Shown piece after piece: positions 17,993 to 26,980 of a stretch of 64,000 nt of DNA (positions within the stretch are counted from its first letter, which is position 1; the number at the start of each line of letters is the position of its first letter). Both the position numbers and the translations under genes were made by a program. The notes beneath the pieces were generated by a model. That model had not been told where the DNA came from. It searched no databases and saw only the letters and a program-made list of their open reading frames with translations. Source of the DNA: Comamonas odontotermitis (lineage in GTDB: Bacteria; Pseudomonadota; Gammaproteobacteria; Burkholderiales; Burkholderiaceae_C). The stretch spans positions 868,001 through 932,000 of the forward strand of contig NZ_CP083451.1 of NCBI RefSeq assembly GCF_020080045.1, in the 5' to 3' direction.

Positions 17993-18940
17993 TTACGCGT
18001 ACTCGGCCAGAGCCTTGCGCATTTTCTTCATCGCAGCCGATTCGATCTGGCGGATGCGCTCGGCGCTTACGCCATAGACGGCAGCGAGGTCGTGCAGCGT
18101 CATGCCGCCCGAGCCGTCGTCGTTTACCTTGAGCCAGCGCTCTTCCACAATGTGGCGGCTGCGCTCGTCCAGGGTGGCCAATGCCTCCTGGATGCCATCG
18201 GTGGCCAGGTAATCGCGCTGGCGCGATTCGAGCATGGCGGTGGGCTCATGCGAAGCGTCGGCCAGGTAGGCAATGGGGCCAAAGGCCTGCTCGCCATCGT
18301 CCGAAGGACTGGGGTCCAGCAGCACGTCGCCGCCCGACAGGCGGGTTTCCATCTCGATCACGTCTTCACGCTTGACGTTGAGCTGCTCGGCCATCTGGTC
18401 GATCTCGCACTCGGACAGGGTTTCGCGGTGCATGACACCGTCTTCCATGCCGGCGTCGGCTTTGAATCCTTGCTTCATCGAGCGCAGGTTGAAGAACAGC
18501 TTGCGCTGGCTCTTGGTGGTGGCCACCTTGACCATGCGCCAGTTCTTCAGGATGTACTCGTGGATCTCTGCCTTGATCCAGTGCATGGCGTAGCTCACCA
18601 GGCGCACGCCCTGGTCGGGGTCGAAGCGCTTGACGGCTTTCATGAGGCCCACGTTGCCTTCCTGGATCAGGTCGCCATGTGGCAGGCCGTAACCCATGTA
18701 CTGGCGGGCAATGGATACGACGAGGCGCAGGTGCGAGAGCACCAGACGGCCAGCGGCATCCACATCGCCAGTGGCTTTGAGCTTTTTGGCGTAATTGAGT
18801 TCTTCCTCTGCAGTCAGCATGGGAATGCGGTTGGCTGCAGAGATGTATGCGTCCAGATTACCCAGGGGAGGTACCAACGACCATGGGTTTGCAGGAGCCA
18901 ATGCGGTAGAGGTGATGGCGGCTCCAGTATGAGTTGTCAC
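17993..18940 (-). CDS. rpoH: RNA polymerase heat-shock sigma factor RpoH (sigma-32)
   Basis: A 315-residue sigma-70-family factor. Region 1.2 is NPWSLVPPLGNLDAYI, region 2 holds HGDLIQEGNVGLMKAV and the -10-binding VSYAMHWIKAEIHEYI, the RpoH box is in the KSQRKLFFNLR stretch, and region 4.2 has YGVSAERIRQIE. These are diagnostic of sigma-32 rather than RpoD or RpoS. I propose a GTG start at 18940, since AAAGGA lies at ideal distance upstream and the upstream frame lacks one. An ATG at 18970 is the alternative. It directs chaperone and protease genes upon heat stress. Confidence 0.95.
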   Translation of the reverse strand: MTTHTGAAITSTALAPANPWSLVPPLGNLDAYISAANRIPMLTAEEELNYAKKLKATGDVDAAGRLVLSHLRLVVSIARQYMGYGLPHGDLIQEGNVGLMKAVKRFDPDQGVRLVSYAMHWIKAEIHEYILKNWRMVKVATTKSQRKLFFNLRSMKQGFKADAGMEDGVMHRETLSECEIDQMAEQLNVKREDVIEMETRLSGGDVLLDPSPSDDGEQAFGPIAYLADASHEPTAMLESRQRDYLATDGIQEALATLDERSRHIVEERWLKVNDDGSGGMTLHDLAAVYGVSAERIRQIESAAMKKMRKALAEYA

Positions 18941-19057
18941 GCTAGAAGTCCTTTCGTCTATGCGATGCATAGTAACACCGGTGAGATTCCCTGAATTTGG
19001 TGGGAGTTCCCGCCGCAAGGATGGATTTCGCCATCCTTTGATATGGATGAAAGATCA

Positions 19058-19100
19058 GTTTTACGCTTGCCCATCAAGCGTAGAAAGCTATGGTTTCGGG
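19058..19100 (-). repeat. Dispersed palindromic repeat, copy B, upstream of rpoH
   Basis: Stem ACGCTTG (19063-19069), loop CCCAT, then CAAGCGT (19075-19081), followed by AGAAAGCTATGGTTTCG. Core and tail order match copy A. Confidence 0.7.
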
Positions 19101-19340
19101 AGTGCTTTATAGTTCTTTACCAGGCGCCGTTGCCATGTGTTGTCCTATGGCTGGCCTGGCCTGGCCTGTCGGTCATGGCTTACACGGGCGACGCGAAGCC
19201 TGGCCGATGGAGGGTAAGCGATGTATTTTCATGGCGGGTTGGAGCCGGTTCGTGGCCTGAAAGTTCCGGGTCGGACTACAAAATAACTGGAAATTTTTCC
19301 AGTAGCCTCCAATAAACCGAATATAGGGGAAAAGGGCAGT

Positions 19341-19385
19341 TGGTGCTTATGGGTTAAGCGTAAATAGCTCTTTTATTGATAGCAA
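19341..19385 (-). repeat. Dispersed palindromic repeat, copy C, upstream of cutA
   Basis: TGCTTA, GGGT-type loop and TAAGCGT followed by AAATAGCTCTTTTATTGATAGC. It is in the same orientation as copy B, about 240 bases away. Confidence 0.6.
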
Positions 19386-19410
19386 TTGGGTGCCAACCGC
19401 TTCCTGTACT

Positions 19411-19767
19411 ATGCCTGCCATGCAGATTTCCAACCCCCACCCCTCCACCATTGCCTGGCTGTGTACGACCGTGGATAGCGAAGCCGCCGCCCAGCGACTG
19501 GCCGCCGCAGGTGTGCATGCCCGACTGGCGGCGTGCGCCCAGGTGGAGGCGATCCAGTCGTACTACTGGTGGAACGGTGAGTTGCAGAACAGTGCCGAAT
19601 GGCGCATCACCTGGAAAACCACGCTGGCGCAGCAGCTGGCGCTGCAAAAATTGCTCAAGCCTCTGCATCCTTACCAGTTGCCCCAGTGGCTGTGGGGCGA
19701 CAGCCAGGCAAGTCCCGGCTATGCAGCCTGGGTCGCCGCAGAGGTGACGGCGCCGGTGCAGGCGTGA
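19411..19767 (+). CDS. cutA: Divalent cation tolerance protein CutA
   Basis: A 118-residue CutA1 protein with the family blocks CTTVDSEAAAQRLAAAG, HARLAACAQVE and SYYWWNGELQ. CutA forms very stable trimers and is linked to copper tolerance, though its biochemical role is unsettled. No cytochrome biogenesis gene is adjacent, unlike in E. coli. The start at 19420 is almost equally likely; neither has a clear ribosome site. It converges with the DeoR-type gene, with 4 bases between. Confidence 0.9.
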   Translation: MPAMQISNPHPSTIAWLCTTVDSEAAAQRLAAAGVHARLAACAQVEAIQSYYWWNGELQNSAEWRITWKTTLAQQLALQKLLKPLHPYQLPQWLWGDSQASPGYAAWVAAEVTAPVQA

Positions 19768-19771
19768 AGGC

Positions 19772-20551
19772 TCACACCTCCACCACCTGCACGCCCTGTG
19801 CACGCAGGGCAGCCAAGGCCGCCGCATTGGGTGCCGATGCATTGGTCACCAGGGTTTGACTTTCGGGCGTGGCGGCCACGGCATAGCGCCCACGCACGCC
19901 GATCTTGCTGTCGTCGGCCAGCACGCAGAAGGCGGATGACTGGGCCACCATGGCAGTGGCAAGGCTGGCTTCGTGTTCGTTGGCAAAGGTCACACCGTCC
20001 TGCGCACTGATGCCGACCGGCGAGACCATGGCCACATCCGCCCGGTAGCGGCGTATTTCGTTGAGGGTGACTTCGCCATAGGTGCTGGGGATTTCCGGGT
20101 TGGTGTCGCCCCCCAGCAGAATCACCCGTCTGCCCTTGCCGTACCCGCCATTGGGCAGCGAAGGCGCCAGCTTGAGTGCCACAGTGATCGAATTGGTGAC
20201 GACTACCAAGTGAGAGAGCAGGCTCAGTTCTTCGGCAAGGATGGCCGTGGTGGTGCCGGCGTCGATGAACACCATCTGCCCCGGCTGCAGACGCTTGACG
20301 GCTGCCTTGGCAATGGCGCGTTTCTCGGCCACGCGCATGGCCTGGCGCTGCACAAAGGGCGGCTCCTGCTGGGTGACCCCGGCCACGCCACCATGCACGC
20401 GCCGCACCAGACCCATGGATTCGAGGGCCAGCAGATCCTGCCGAACGGTTTCACGCGATACCTGCATGTCCTGAATCAAGTGTTCGGTACTCAGCCGACC
20501 TGCAGCGCTCAGCAGCGATTGGATTCTGGTAAATCTGTCTTCTTGCAGCAT
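19772..20551 (-). CDS. DeoR/GlpR-family transcriptional regulator
   Basis: A 259-residue regulator. Residues 1-57 are a winged helix-turn-helix (LSTEHLIQDMQVSRETVRQDL), and RRVHGGVAG (about 50-58) is the usual family wing. Residues 75-235 are the DeoR sensor domain with the phosphosugar-site motif FIDAGTTT and the LLGG and MVSPVGIS segments. The family represses sugar or glycerol catabolism genes and is released by a phosphorylated sugar. No sugar operon is adjacent, so the target is not evident. Confidence 0.9.
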   Translation of the reverse strand: MLQEDRFTRIQSLLSAAGRLSTEHLIQDMQVSRETVRQDLLALESMGLVRRVHGGVAGVTQQEPPFVQRQAMRVAEKRAIAKAAVKRLQPGQMVFIDAGTTTAILAEELSLLSHLVVVTNSITVALKLAPSLPNGGYGKGRRVILLGGDTNPEIPSTYGEVTLNEIRRYRADVAMVSPVGISAQDGVTFANEHEASLATAMVAQSSAFCVLADDSKIGVRGRYAVAATPESQTLVTNASAPNAAALAALRAQGVQVVEV

Positions 20552-20606
20552 GGGAGACGACCCTCAGAGGTGGCAACTGGCGCCGATTCTGCGCCCGGGT
20601 GATTGT

Positions 20607-20633
20607 AAAAAAAAGTGGCCCATCAGGGCCACG
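20607..20633 (-). terminator. Terminator of the large phosphoesterase gene
   Basis: Stem GTGGCC / GGGCCAC with loop CATCA; on the minus strand the hairpin runs into eight T. It lies about 60 bases past the phosphoesterase stop and before the DeoR-type gene. Confidence 0.8.
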
Positions 20634-20690
20634 GTAGCACGGATAGAAAGGCAGAGGCAGCCAGCGCAGTGCGCTGGCTGTGCATGCCGG

Positions 20691-23600
20691 TCAGCGTTTG
20701 CGGCGCTGGCGCCAGCCTGCGGCCCCTGCCAGCAGGGCAGATGCGAGCAGCAGGGCCACAGGGTGGCCTACCGGCACAGGGGTGGGCTGGCCTGTTCCGG
20801 GGTTGGGATCAGGATCGACGGCTGCAGGTGTGGCTACCAGCACCGGATCAAGAATCGCGCCGTTGGTCTTGCCATCCTCATCCAGCGCGCCACCGTCGGT
20901 GATGGTGTAGCTCACGGCATTGCCGGAGATGCTCGCCTGGCCCGTGATATCGGTGGCCACAGGCTTGCCGTCTGCGCCTGTGCTCACCTTCATCACGCGG
21001 CTGTCGGCAGGCAGGTCTTTGGGCAGGGTGAGCTTGATCTGGGCACTGAAGCCCTGCTGGTTGCAGTCAGCGATGGCAAAGGACACCAGGCCGGAGGCCG
21101 CCTGCAGGTTGCGCGGCAGCAGGCCTGCGGGCACGGCGGCGGTGCTGGATTGGGTGCTCTGGCAAGTGGCGGAAGCCTGTACCTGCAAACCAACGGCGGG
21201 CTGGCCGCCTGCGGAGCCGGGGAGTTGTACGTTGATCAGGTCCTTGACCGGTGGCTCGGGCTCTGGTGCCGGGTTGCCAAGCTCGAAGGATCCGGCAGCG
21301 CTCCAGTCCGACCAGTTCAGGTGCTCGTCGCGTACGCGAACGCGCCAGTACCAGCGCTCGTCGGTGCCCAGCTTCAGCACTTCGGGTGCCTTGCCGCCAA
21401 AGGGGTCGAAGGCCGAACCTTTGCTGCCATCGCCTTGCAACAGGCGTGCAAAGCACTGTCGACCGCCCTGGCGATCCGGCCCGATATCGCCGTTGTCGTC
21501 CCATTTGTAGGCACAGCTCCAGCGGTCAAGCAGGCTGTTGCCGCCGGCAACCACGGCGGTCATGACCTTGGCGCGCGAGGTGGCAGCGCCCACGTTCGGG
21601 TACACGCGCTTGGGGTTGGCCAGCAACTGGCCCAGGGCCAGGGTCGAGATGTCCGCGCCGTTCTGGGTGTTGGTGCGCACACCGTTGATATAGCTCCAGT
21701 TTTCGCGGCGCGTGTCGTTGCCCCACACGTCGTACACCGGCTGCGCCTTGCCAAACTGTGAGTCTTTGGACAACTGCCATTGGGCTTCGTACACACCGGA
21801 AACGCCGGCGGTGTTGTAGGACAGCTGGACCGATGCCGGATCGACCTTGCCCAGCTTGGCCTGCGCCAGTTGCGGCGCCACAGCCCACTTTTCGCTGGTG
21901 ATGGAGATGGCGTCGTCGGGGGTGGTGCTGGTGGTCGACGCACCCAGGTCATAGCGCTTCCACGCCAGTGCGGGCGCCGCACCGCCAAAGCGCGCTTCAA
22001 GCGTGCCGTAGCCGAAGGTGAGCTTGGTGTTGGCGATGACATCGAGGTCGCTGTCGTCTTCCTGCCTGGCGCTTTCCAGGTTGCCACTGCCTGACGCGAC
22101 GTTCAGCCACAGGTGGCGACTGTCCATCGAGTTGCCGCGTTCATAGAAATGCACATGGCCGTTGAGGTTGACGGTGATGGCGCCGGTGCTGCGGCCATAG
22201 TCTTCCATCTGCGAGATGAAATCGCAGGCCGCCATGACCTCGCCCTGGCGCCATTTCTCGCTCAGGCAAGGGTGGTGGTTGAGCAGCACCATGTAGGGCT
22301 TCCTGTCCTGGCGGGTCTTCTGCATCAGGCCGGTGAACCAATCCAGGTGCTCGCGCATGTAGTCGGCGCGGAACAGGCCGCGGCCGTTGTCGTAGCTGTT
22401 CCAGCCGCCGGTGTTGTGCATGGCCGACGCCGGGTTGAAGTCGCTGCCCACGATGCGCATGCCCAGATAGTCGAGCGAATACCAGTGCAGCGGGTGCCTG
22501 GTCGATCCATTGGTCGGCATGCGGTTGAAGTACTTGCGGTAGGTCTTTGCCCAGTTCTTCTCGGCGCCTTCGCTGGCCTGCTCGTTGGCAAAATACTCGT
22601 GGTTGCCGGGGGCGGGAATCAGCGGTACGTAGGCGGAGATGGCGCTGAGCGGGCCGAAGAACTGGCTGGCCCATTGGCTGCGGGTTCCGCCCGAGTTGAC
22701 CAGATCGCCCGGCACCATGAAGCCGGCCACGGTCTGTGCGCACTGCGCGGCAACGCCTGTGCAATCGTTGTTGATCACGCTCTGGGTGATGTTCTTGAAG
22801 CGGTTGGCCAGGCCGTCCTGGGTGTCGGAGACGACGGCAAACTTGGCGCTGGTGACGCCATCGCCTTCCTTGGGCCAGGTCTTGAACTGGAACGGCCCTG
22901 CCAATTTGGGCGCTGCGCTGGTGCCGGTCACCACGGCGTATTCATACAGCGTGTTCGACTGCAGCCCCTGCAGATCGGCAAAAAAGATGCTGTTGTCGGC
23001 AAAATCTCCTACCGGATTGATGGCGGGCACCAATGTGTACGGGCCCGTGCTGCCGGCCTTGCGCAGCCAGACGGTGGGGGCGGGTTCGGTGGTTTCCAAC
23101 ATCACCGCCATGCGGTCGGGGCCCGGGTTCTGCAGGGTGGGGCCGACGCTCAGCGTGGGCCTGGCTGCTGTATCGGGCAGCTTGGCAGGGTCGAAAGGCG
23201 CGGGGGGCGCGCTGGTGTCTTCGTCCAGCAGCACATCGTCCACGGCCCAGTACCAGTTGTTGGCGGTGCTGCGGTAGTTCCAGCTGATCTTTGCGGTAGT
23301 GGCATCGGCAGGCACGGTCAGCGTTTTTTGAAAGGCCTGGTTCAGCGTATCGGCGGTCAGGGCAAAAGTCTGGGCGATGCCCTTGTCGAAGCTGACGACC
23401 ACGTCGGCGGTCTGCGGCGCCTGGCCCTGGCGGTAGTGGGTGTTGAAGCTCAGCTGGTACTTCTTGCCAGCAGCCACGTTGACGGCAGGGGTCTCCAGCG
23501 TTGCGCTGTAGACCTTGGCTGCCCGCAAGCCGTCTGACTCGATCAGCGCAATGCCGTTCGATCCCAGGGCGAAATCACCACGTTTGGTGGTGGCGTTGGT

Positions 23601-23864
23601 GGTTTTCTGGGCGACCCAGGTGCTCTTGTTCAGAAATTTCCAGCCCAGCCAGGTGGCAGAGCCCGTGGTCACCTCCACCGGGCCTTCCGATCCATCGCTG
23701 TAGTAGGTGCGCGCCGTCCAGCCTGCGGGTGGGGTGGAACCGACCGTATTGTCGACGGCCGCCGCGTCGAAGTTCTGGGACAGCGTGGGTGCTGCCTGTG
23801 CGCCGCCCAGGCTGGCAATGGCCCAGAGCCCGCCGGTACACAGTAATTGCCATCTTGATTTCAT
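20691..23864 (-). CDS. Large secreted calcineurin-like phosphoesterase with C-terminal sorting-type tail
   Basis: A 1057-residue protein behind a perfect AGGAGG. Residues 1-25 are a signal peptide (ends AQA). Then come a beta-rich domain (about 26-235), a fibronectin-like domain (about 245-340) and a metallophosphatase core with motifs DTQ, PGDLVN, GNHEYF, NHHP and NGHVHFYER (about 350-620), as in purple acid phosphatases. The region near residue 720 resembles another beta domain, and the end has a choice-of-anchor-like repeat. The last 28 residues are VPVGHP, a hydrophobic helix and WRQRRKR, as in IPTL/PEP-CTERM sorting tails. It is likely exported and anchored or processed. Substrate unknown. 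Confidence 0.85.
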   Translation of the reverse strand: MKSRWQLLCTGGLWAIASLGGAQAAPTLSQNFDAAAVDNTVGSTPPAGWTARTYYSDGSEGPVEVTTGSATWLGWKFLNKSTWVAQKTTNATTKRGDFALGSNGIALIESDGLRAAKVYSATLETPAVNVAAGKKYQLSFNTHYRQGQAPQTADVVVSFDKGIAQTFALTADTLNQAFQKTLTVPADATTAKISWNYRSTANNWYWAVDDVLLDEDTSAPPAPFDPAKLPDTAARPTLSVGPTLQNPGPDRMAVMLETTEPAPTVWLRKAGSTGPYTLVPAINPVGDFADNSIFFADLQGLQSNTLYEYAVVTGTSAAPKLAGPFQFKTWPKEGDGVTSAKFAVVSDTQDGLANRFKNITQSVINNDCTGVAAQCAQTVAGFMVPGDLVNSGGTRSQWASQFFGPLSAISAYVPLIPAPGNHEYFANEQASEGAEKNWAKTYRKYFNRMPTNGSTRHPLHWYSLDYLGMRIVGSDFNPASAMHNTGGWNSYDNGRGLFRADYMREHLDWFTGLMQKTRQDRKPYMVLLNHHPCLSEKWRQGEVMAACDFISQMEDYGRSTGAITVNLNGHVHFYERGNSMDSRHLWLNVASGSGNLESARQEDDSDLDVIANTKLTFGYGTLEARFGGAAPALAWKRYDLGASTTSTTPDDAISITSEKWAVAPQLAQAKLGKVDPASVQLSYNTAGVSGVYEAQWQLSKDSQFGKAQPVYDVWGNDTRRENWSYINGVRTNTQNGADISTLALGQLLANPKRVYPNVGAATSRAKVMTAVVAGGNSLLDRWSCAYKWDDNGDIGPDRQGGRQCFARLLQGDGSKGSAFDPFGGKAPEVLKLGTDERWYWRVRVRDEHLNWSDWSAAGSFELGNPAPEPEPPVKDLINVQLPGSAGGQPAVGLQVQASATCQSTQSSTAAVPAGLLPRNLQAASGLVSFAIADCNQQGFSAQIKLTLPKDLPADSRVMKVSTGADGKPVATDITGQASISGNAVSYTITDGGALDEDGKTNGAILDPVLVATPAAVDPDPNPGTGQPTPVPVGHPVALLLASALLAGAAGWRQRRKR

Positions 23865-24075
23865 GCATCCTCCTGCCCGCAGGCATTGTTTTGGGAACCA
23901 ATTGGCTTTTGCCAAGAAAGTACAAAAAATAGCAAATTTGCATGAAATTACAATGACAAGGTGCCACGGAAATGCGCTTGCATGGAGCAATGGTGAGCGC
24001 CTGCTTTCAGTGCCCTCTGCGATTGGGGCGGCTGCGCTTGGTTCGCGTGTCGGCACGGCTTTGCATGCGGCAACG

Positions 24076-24099
24076 AAAAAGCCCCGCAGTGCGGGGCTT
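24076..24099 (-). terminator. Terminator of ftsY
   Basis: Stem AAGCCCCGC / GCGGGGCTT with a 3-base loop, followed on the minus strand by five T. It lies 25 bases beyond the ftsY stop. Confidence 0.9.
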
Positions 24100-24123
24100 G
24101 GATGTTCGGTGTCTGCCGTGTAT

Positions 24124-25305
24124 TCAGGTCAGCAGGGCCTGGGCAAATTCCTTGGCGCTGAAGGTTTCCAGGTCTTCGACCTTTTCGCCCACGCCGATGA
24201 AGTACACGGGAATGGGGCGTTCCTGCGCAATGGCGGCCAGCACGCCGCCCTTGGCGGTGCCGTCGAGCTTGGTCACGATCAGGCCCGTCAGTTGCAGGGC
24301 GTCGTCAAACGCCCGCACCTGGTTGAGCGCGTTCTGGCCGGTATTGCCGTCGATCACCAGCAGCACCTCGTGCGGCGCCGTGCCATCGGCCTTGCTCACC
24401 ACGCGCTTGATCTTCTTGAGCTCTTCCATCAGGTGCAGTTGTGTGGGCAGGCGGCCTGCGGTGTCGACCAGCACCACATCCTTGTTGCGCGCCTTGCCGG
24501 CGGTCACTGCGTCAAAGCTGACGGCTGCCGGGTCGCCGCCTTCCTGGCTGATGATTTCGACCGTGTTACGCGTGGCCCAGACGCCCAACTGCTCGCGCGC
24601 GGCGGCGCGGAAGGTGTCGGCCGCCGCCAGCAGCACGCTCTGCCCTGCATCGGCCAGGTGCTTGGTCAGCTTGCCGATGGATGTGGTCTTGCCCGCGCCA
24701 TTGACGCCTGCGACCATGATGACCGTGGGGCTGTGCTCGCCAATGACCAACGGCTTTTCCAGCGGTGCCAGAAGATCGGCCAGTGCATCAGCCAGCAGCC
24801 CCTTGACGGCTGCGGGATCGGTGGTCTTGCTGTCCTTGACGCGCTGTTTCAGATCGTCCAGCAGGTGTTGCGTGGCCTTGACGCCGGTATCGGCCATCAG
24901 CAAGGCCTCTTCCAGCTCCTCGTACAGCTGCTCGTCGATCTTGGTGCCGGTAAAGACGGTGGCAATGCTCGAACCCGTCTTGCGCAGGCCGCTTTTGAGC
25001 CGGTTCATCCAGCTGCCACGGTCGCTCGCAGGTTCGGGTGCTATAGTGATAGGAGCTATTGGCGCTTGCTGGACGGGCGCTGATGGCGTATTTTGCTCTA
25101 AGACCGTAGGTGCCTCGGCCTTGCCGCCCATGCCCAGGGCATTGCGCAGCCAGCCGGGCTTGGCTGGTTCTGCCGCAGGGGGAGATACTGGCAGGGGCGC
25201 AGGTGCGGGCGTGGGTGCCGGGGTGGGCTCGGCAACGGGCGCTGCATCAGCTGTGGCAGGTGCTGCGTCGGCAGCAGGAGATTTTTTCTTGAAAAAACTG
25301 AACAT
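24124..25305 (-). CDS. ftsY: Signal recognition particle receptor FtsY
   Basis: A 393-residue SRP GTPase. Residues 1-95 are the variable acidic/Pro-Ala A region, opening MFSFFKKKS. Residues 100-175 are the N domain and 180-393 the G domain, with P-loop GVNGAGKTTS, DTFRAAAREQL, DTAGR, TKLDGTAKGG and the closing GVGEKVEDLETF. It docks ribosome-SRP complexes at the inner membrane. Residues 73-89 (APIAPITIAP) are encoded by an embedded copy of the dispersed repeat. It diverges from the M16 peptidase genes. Confidence 0.97.
   Translation of the reverse strand: MFSFFKKKSPAADAAPATADAAPVAEPTPAPTPAPAPLPVSPPAAEPAKPGWLRNALGMGGKAEAPTVLEQNTPSAPVQQAPIAPITIAPEPASDRGSWMNRLKSGLRKTGSSIATVFTGTKIDEQLYEELEEALLMADTGVKATQHLLDDLKQRVKDSKTTDPAAVKGLLADALADLLAPLEKPLVIGEHSPTVIMVAGVNGAGKTTSIGKLTKHLADAGQSVLLAAADTFRAAAREQLGVWATRNTVEIISQEGGDPAAVSFDAVTAGKARNKDVVLVDTAGRLPTQLHLMEELKKIKRVVSKADGTAPHEVLLVIDGNTGQNALNQVRAFDDALQLTGLIVTKLDGTAKGGVLAAIAQERPIPVYFIGVGEKVEDLETFSAKEFAQALLT
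25040..25087 (+). repeat. Dispersed palindromic repeat, copy D, inside ftsY
   Basis: Reads GCTATAGTGATAGGAGCTAT, then TGGCGCTTGCTGGACGGGCG, then CTGATGGC, in the same order as the intergenic copies. It is in frame and stop-free in ftsY, in the variable linker, where it encodes residues 73-89. Confidence 0.7.
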
Positions 25306-25333
25306 TGTTGGCTACGTAGAATCAGCCTATTCT

Positions 25334-26779
25334 ATGAAACGTTCCTTCACTTTGCTGGCCGTGATGGCCTCCTTGGGCAGCGGGGCATCGCTCGCGCTGG
25401 CCACGTCGCCGCCTCCGGTGCCCGTGATCACCCAGAACGCCGCCGGTGCGCAGCAGTTCACCCTCTCCAACGGCATGACGCTGATCGTGCAGCCGGACAA
25501 GCGCGCGCCGACGGCCGTGCACATGGTCTGGGTGCGTGTGGGCAGCATGGACGAGGTCGATGGCCGCTCGGGTCTCGCCCACGTGCTGGAGCACATGATG
25601 TTCAAGGGCACGCCCACGGTGCCGCCGGGAGATTTCTCGCGCAAGGTGGCGGCGCTGGGCGGGCAGGAAAATGCCTTCACCAACCGCGACTACACCGGTT
25701 ACTACCAGCAGATTCCGGCTGGCAAGCTCGAAGACGTGATGCGCCTCGAATCCGACCGGTTTGCCCATAACCAGTGGCCCGACAGCGAATTCAAGAAAGA
25801 GATCGAAGTCATCAAGGAAGAGCGCCGCATGCGCACCGATGACAACCCGCGCTCCAGCCTGATGGAGCAGCTCAACGCCGCCACCTGGCAGGCATCGCCC
25901 TACCACCGCCCCGTGGTGGGCTGGATGGGTGACCTCGATTCGATGCAACCCGATGACGCCCGTGATTTCCACAAGGCCTGGTATGTGCCGGAGAACGCGG
26001 CGGTTGTGATCGCAGGCGATGTGGATGTCGAAAAAGTGCGCCAGCTGGCCGAAAAATACTACGGCAGCATCCCCAAGCAGGCCCTGCCAGAGCGCAAGCC
26101 CCGCCCCGAGCCACTGCAAAAAGGCATGCGCCGGGTCGATTTCAAGGCGCCCGCCGAGCAGGCCTATGTGCTGATGAGCTTCAAGGTGCCCGATCTGCGC
26201 AATATCGTGGCGCCCCAGGCAAGCGACAAGGATGCGATGGCGCTGCTGATGCTGTCGTCGGTGCTGAGTGGCTACGACGGCGCGCGTCTCGACCGCCGCC
26301 TGACGCAAGGCCCGGCGCGTGTGGCGGATGCCGCCTTCAGCGGCGCGAGCGTGGTGGCGCGCGGGCCGTCCACCTTCATGCTGGGTGGTGTGCCATCGCA
26401 GGGCAAGACTGCCAAGGAGGTGGAAGATGCGCTGCGCGCCGAAGTGGCGCGCGTGGCCAAGGAAGGCGTAAGCGAGGCCGAGCTGGCGCGCGTGCGCACG
26501 CAATGGCAGGCATCGACCGTGTATGAGCGCGACTCCGTGTTCGGCCAGGCCAATGACCTGGGCTCGAACTGGGTCCTGGGCCTGCCGCTCGACACCAATG
26601 ACCGCCTACTCGCCCTGCTCAAGACGGTGACCCCCGCGCAGGTCAAGGATGTGGCGGCGCGTTACTTTGGCGACGACCAGATGACCGTGGCCACCTTGCT
26701 GCCCCAGCCCTTGACCGATGCCGACCGCGCTGCCCAGAAGCGCAGCGCCGGGCAAGGCAAGGATGGTGCGGTGCACTGA
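25334..26779 (+). CDS. M16-family zinc peptidase (catalytic member of a pair)
   Basis: A 481-residue pitrilysin-type peptidase with signal peptide 1-24 (ends ALA). The inverted zinc motif is HVLEH (about 82-86) in SGLAHVLEHMMFKG, with the downstream glutamate in IEVIKEERR. Two homologous halves are visible. It is predicted periplasmic. Such subunits usually work with a second, motif-less M16 protein, which follows at 26981. The long open frame upstream of 25334 is antisense to ftsY and is not coding. Confidence 0.92.
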   Translation: MKRSFTLLAVMASLGSGASLALATSPPPVPVITQNAAGAQQFTLSNGMTLIVQPDKRAPTAVHMVWVRVGSMDEVDGRSGLAHVLEHMMFKGTPTVPPGDFSRKVAALGGQENAFTNRDYTGYYQQIPAGKLEDVMRLESDRFAHNQWPDSEFKKEIEVIKEERRMRTDDNPRSSLMEQLNAATWQASPYHRPVVGWMGDLDSMQPDDARDFHKAWYVPENAAVVIAGDVDVEKVRQLAEKYYGSIPKQALPERKPRPEPLQKGMRRVDFKAPAEQAYVLMSFKVPDLRNIVAPQASDKDAMALLMLSSVLSGYDGARLDRRLTQGPARVADAAFSGASVVARGPSTFMLGGVPSQGKTAKEVEDALRAEVARVAKEGVSEAELARVRTQWQASTVYERDSVFGQANDLGSNWVLGLPLDTNDRLLALLKTVTPAQVKDVAARYFGDDQMTVATLLPQPLTDADRAAQKRSAGQGKDGAVH

Positions 26780-26876
26780 CCGGGAACGATGGAACATGGC
26801 TTGCGCAAGCCGCGATCGGACAGCATGCTTCTCCAAAGGAGCAGCCTCGCAGATCGCAGTTGGTGCAGTTACTACT

Positions 26877-26920
26877 GAATTGATAGCGTATGGCGTGCAC
26901 CAGTTGTGCGCCTCAGGCTC
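26877..26920 (+). repeat. Weak repeat-like palindrome between the two M16 genes
   Basis: TTGATAGCGTATGGCGTGCA followed by CCAGTTGTGCGCCTCAGGC has the GATAGC...GGCG...GCGCC...GGC order of the dispersed family but is diverged. The rest of this 201-base gap shows nothing else. Confidence 0.4.
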
Positions 26921-26980
26921 AAAGCAATGATATTTTGCCGTGCATGCCCTGGCAGCACGGCTCTGGCAGGTGAGAAACCC

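Larger units (their letters stand above)
18941..19410. other. 470-base gap: rpoH leader, hairpin and two repeat copies
   Basis: No convincing gene. It carries a hairpin (AAGGATGG at 19017-19024 pairing with CCATCCTT at 19031-19038) some 77-98 bases upstream of the rpoH start, which would lie in the rpoH leader if transcription starts further right, and two copies of the dispersed repeat. An open frame at 19043-19315 has no family features and overlaps a repeat. A promoter cannot be placed with certainty. Confidence 0.5.

Noticed and set aside
19043..19315. Possible 90-residue protein between rpoH and cutA
   Set aside because: No ribosome site or family feature, and it begins inside a dispersed repeat; codon use does not resemble the neighbours.
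22113..23537. Long plus-strand open frame antisense to the large phosphoesterase
   Set aside because: Composition is typical of a frame shadow in high-GC DNA; no signal, motif or ribosome site, while the minus-strand frame has clear metallophosphatase motifs.
23920..23990. TGGCAC-type element upstream of the large phosphoesterase, considered as a sigma-54 promoter
   Set aside because: On the minus strand TGGCACC is present, but the -12 TTGC is absent at the required spacing.
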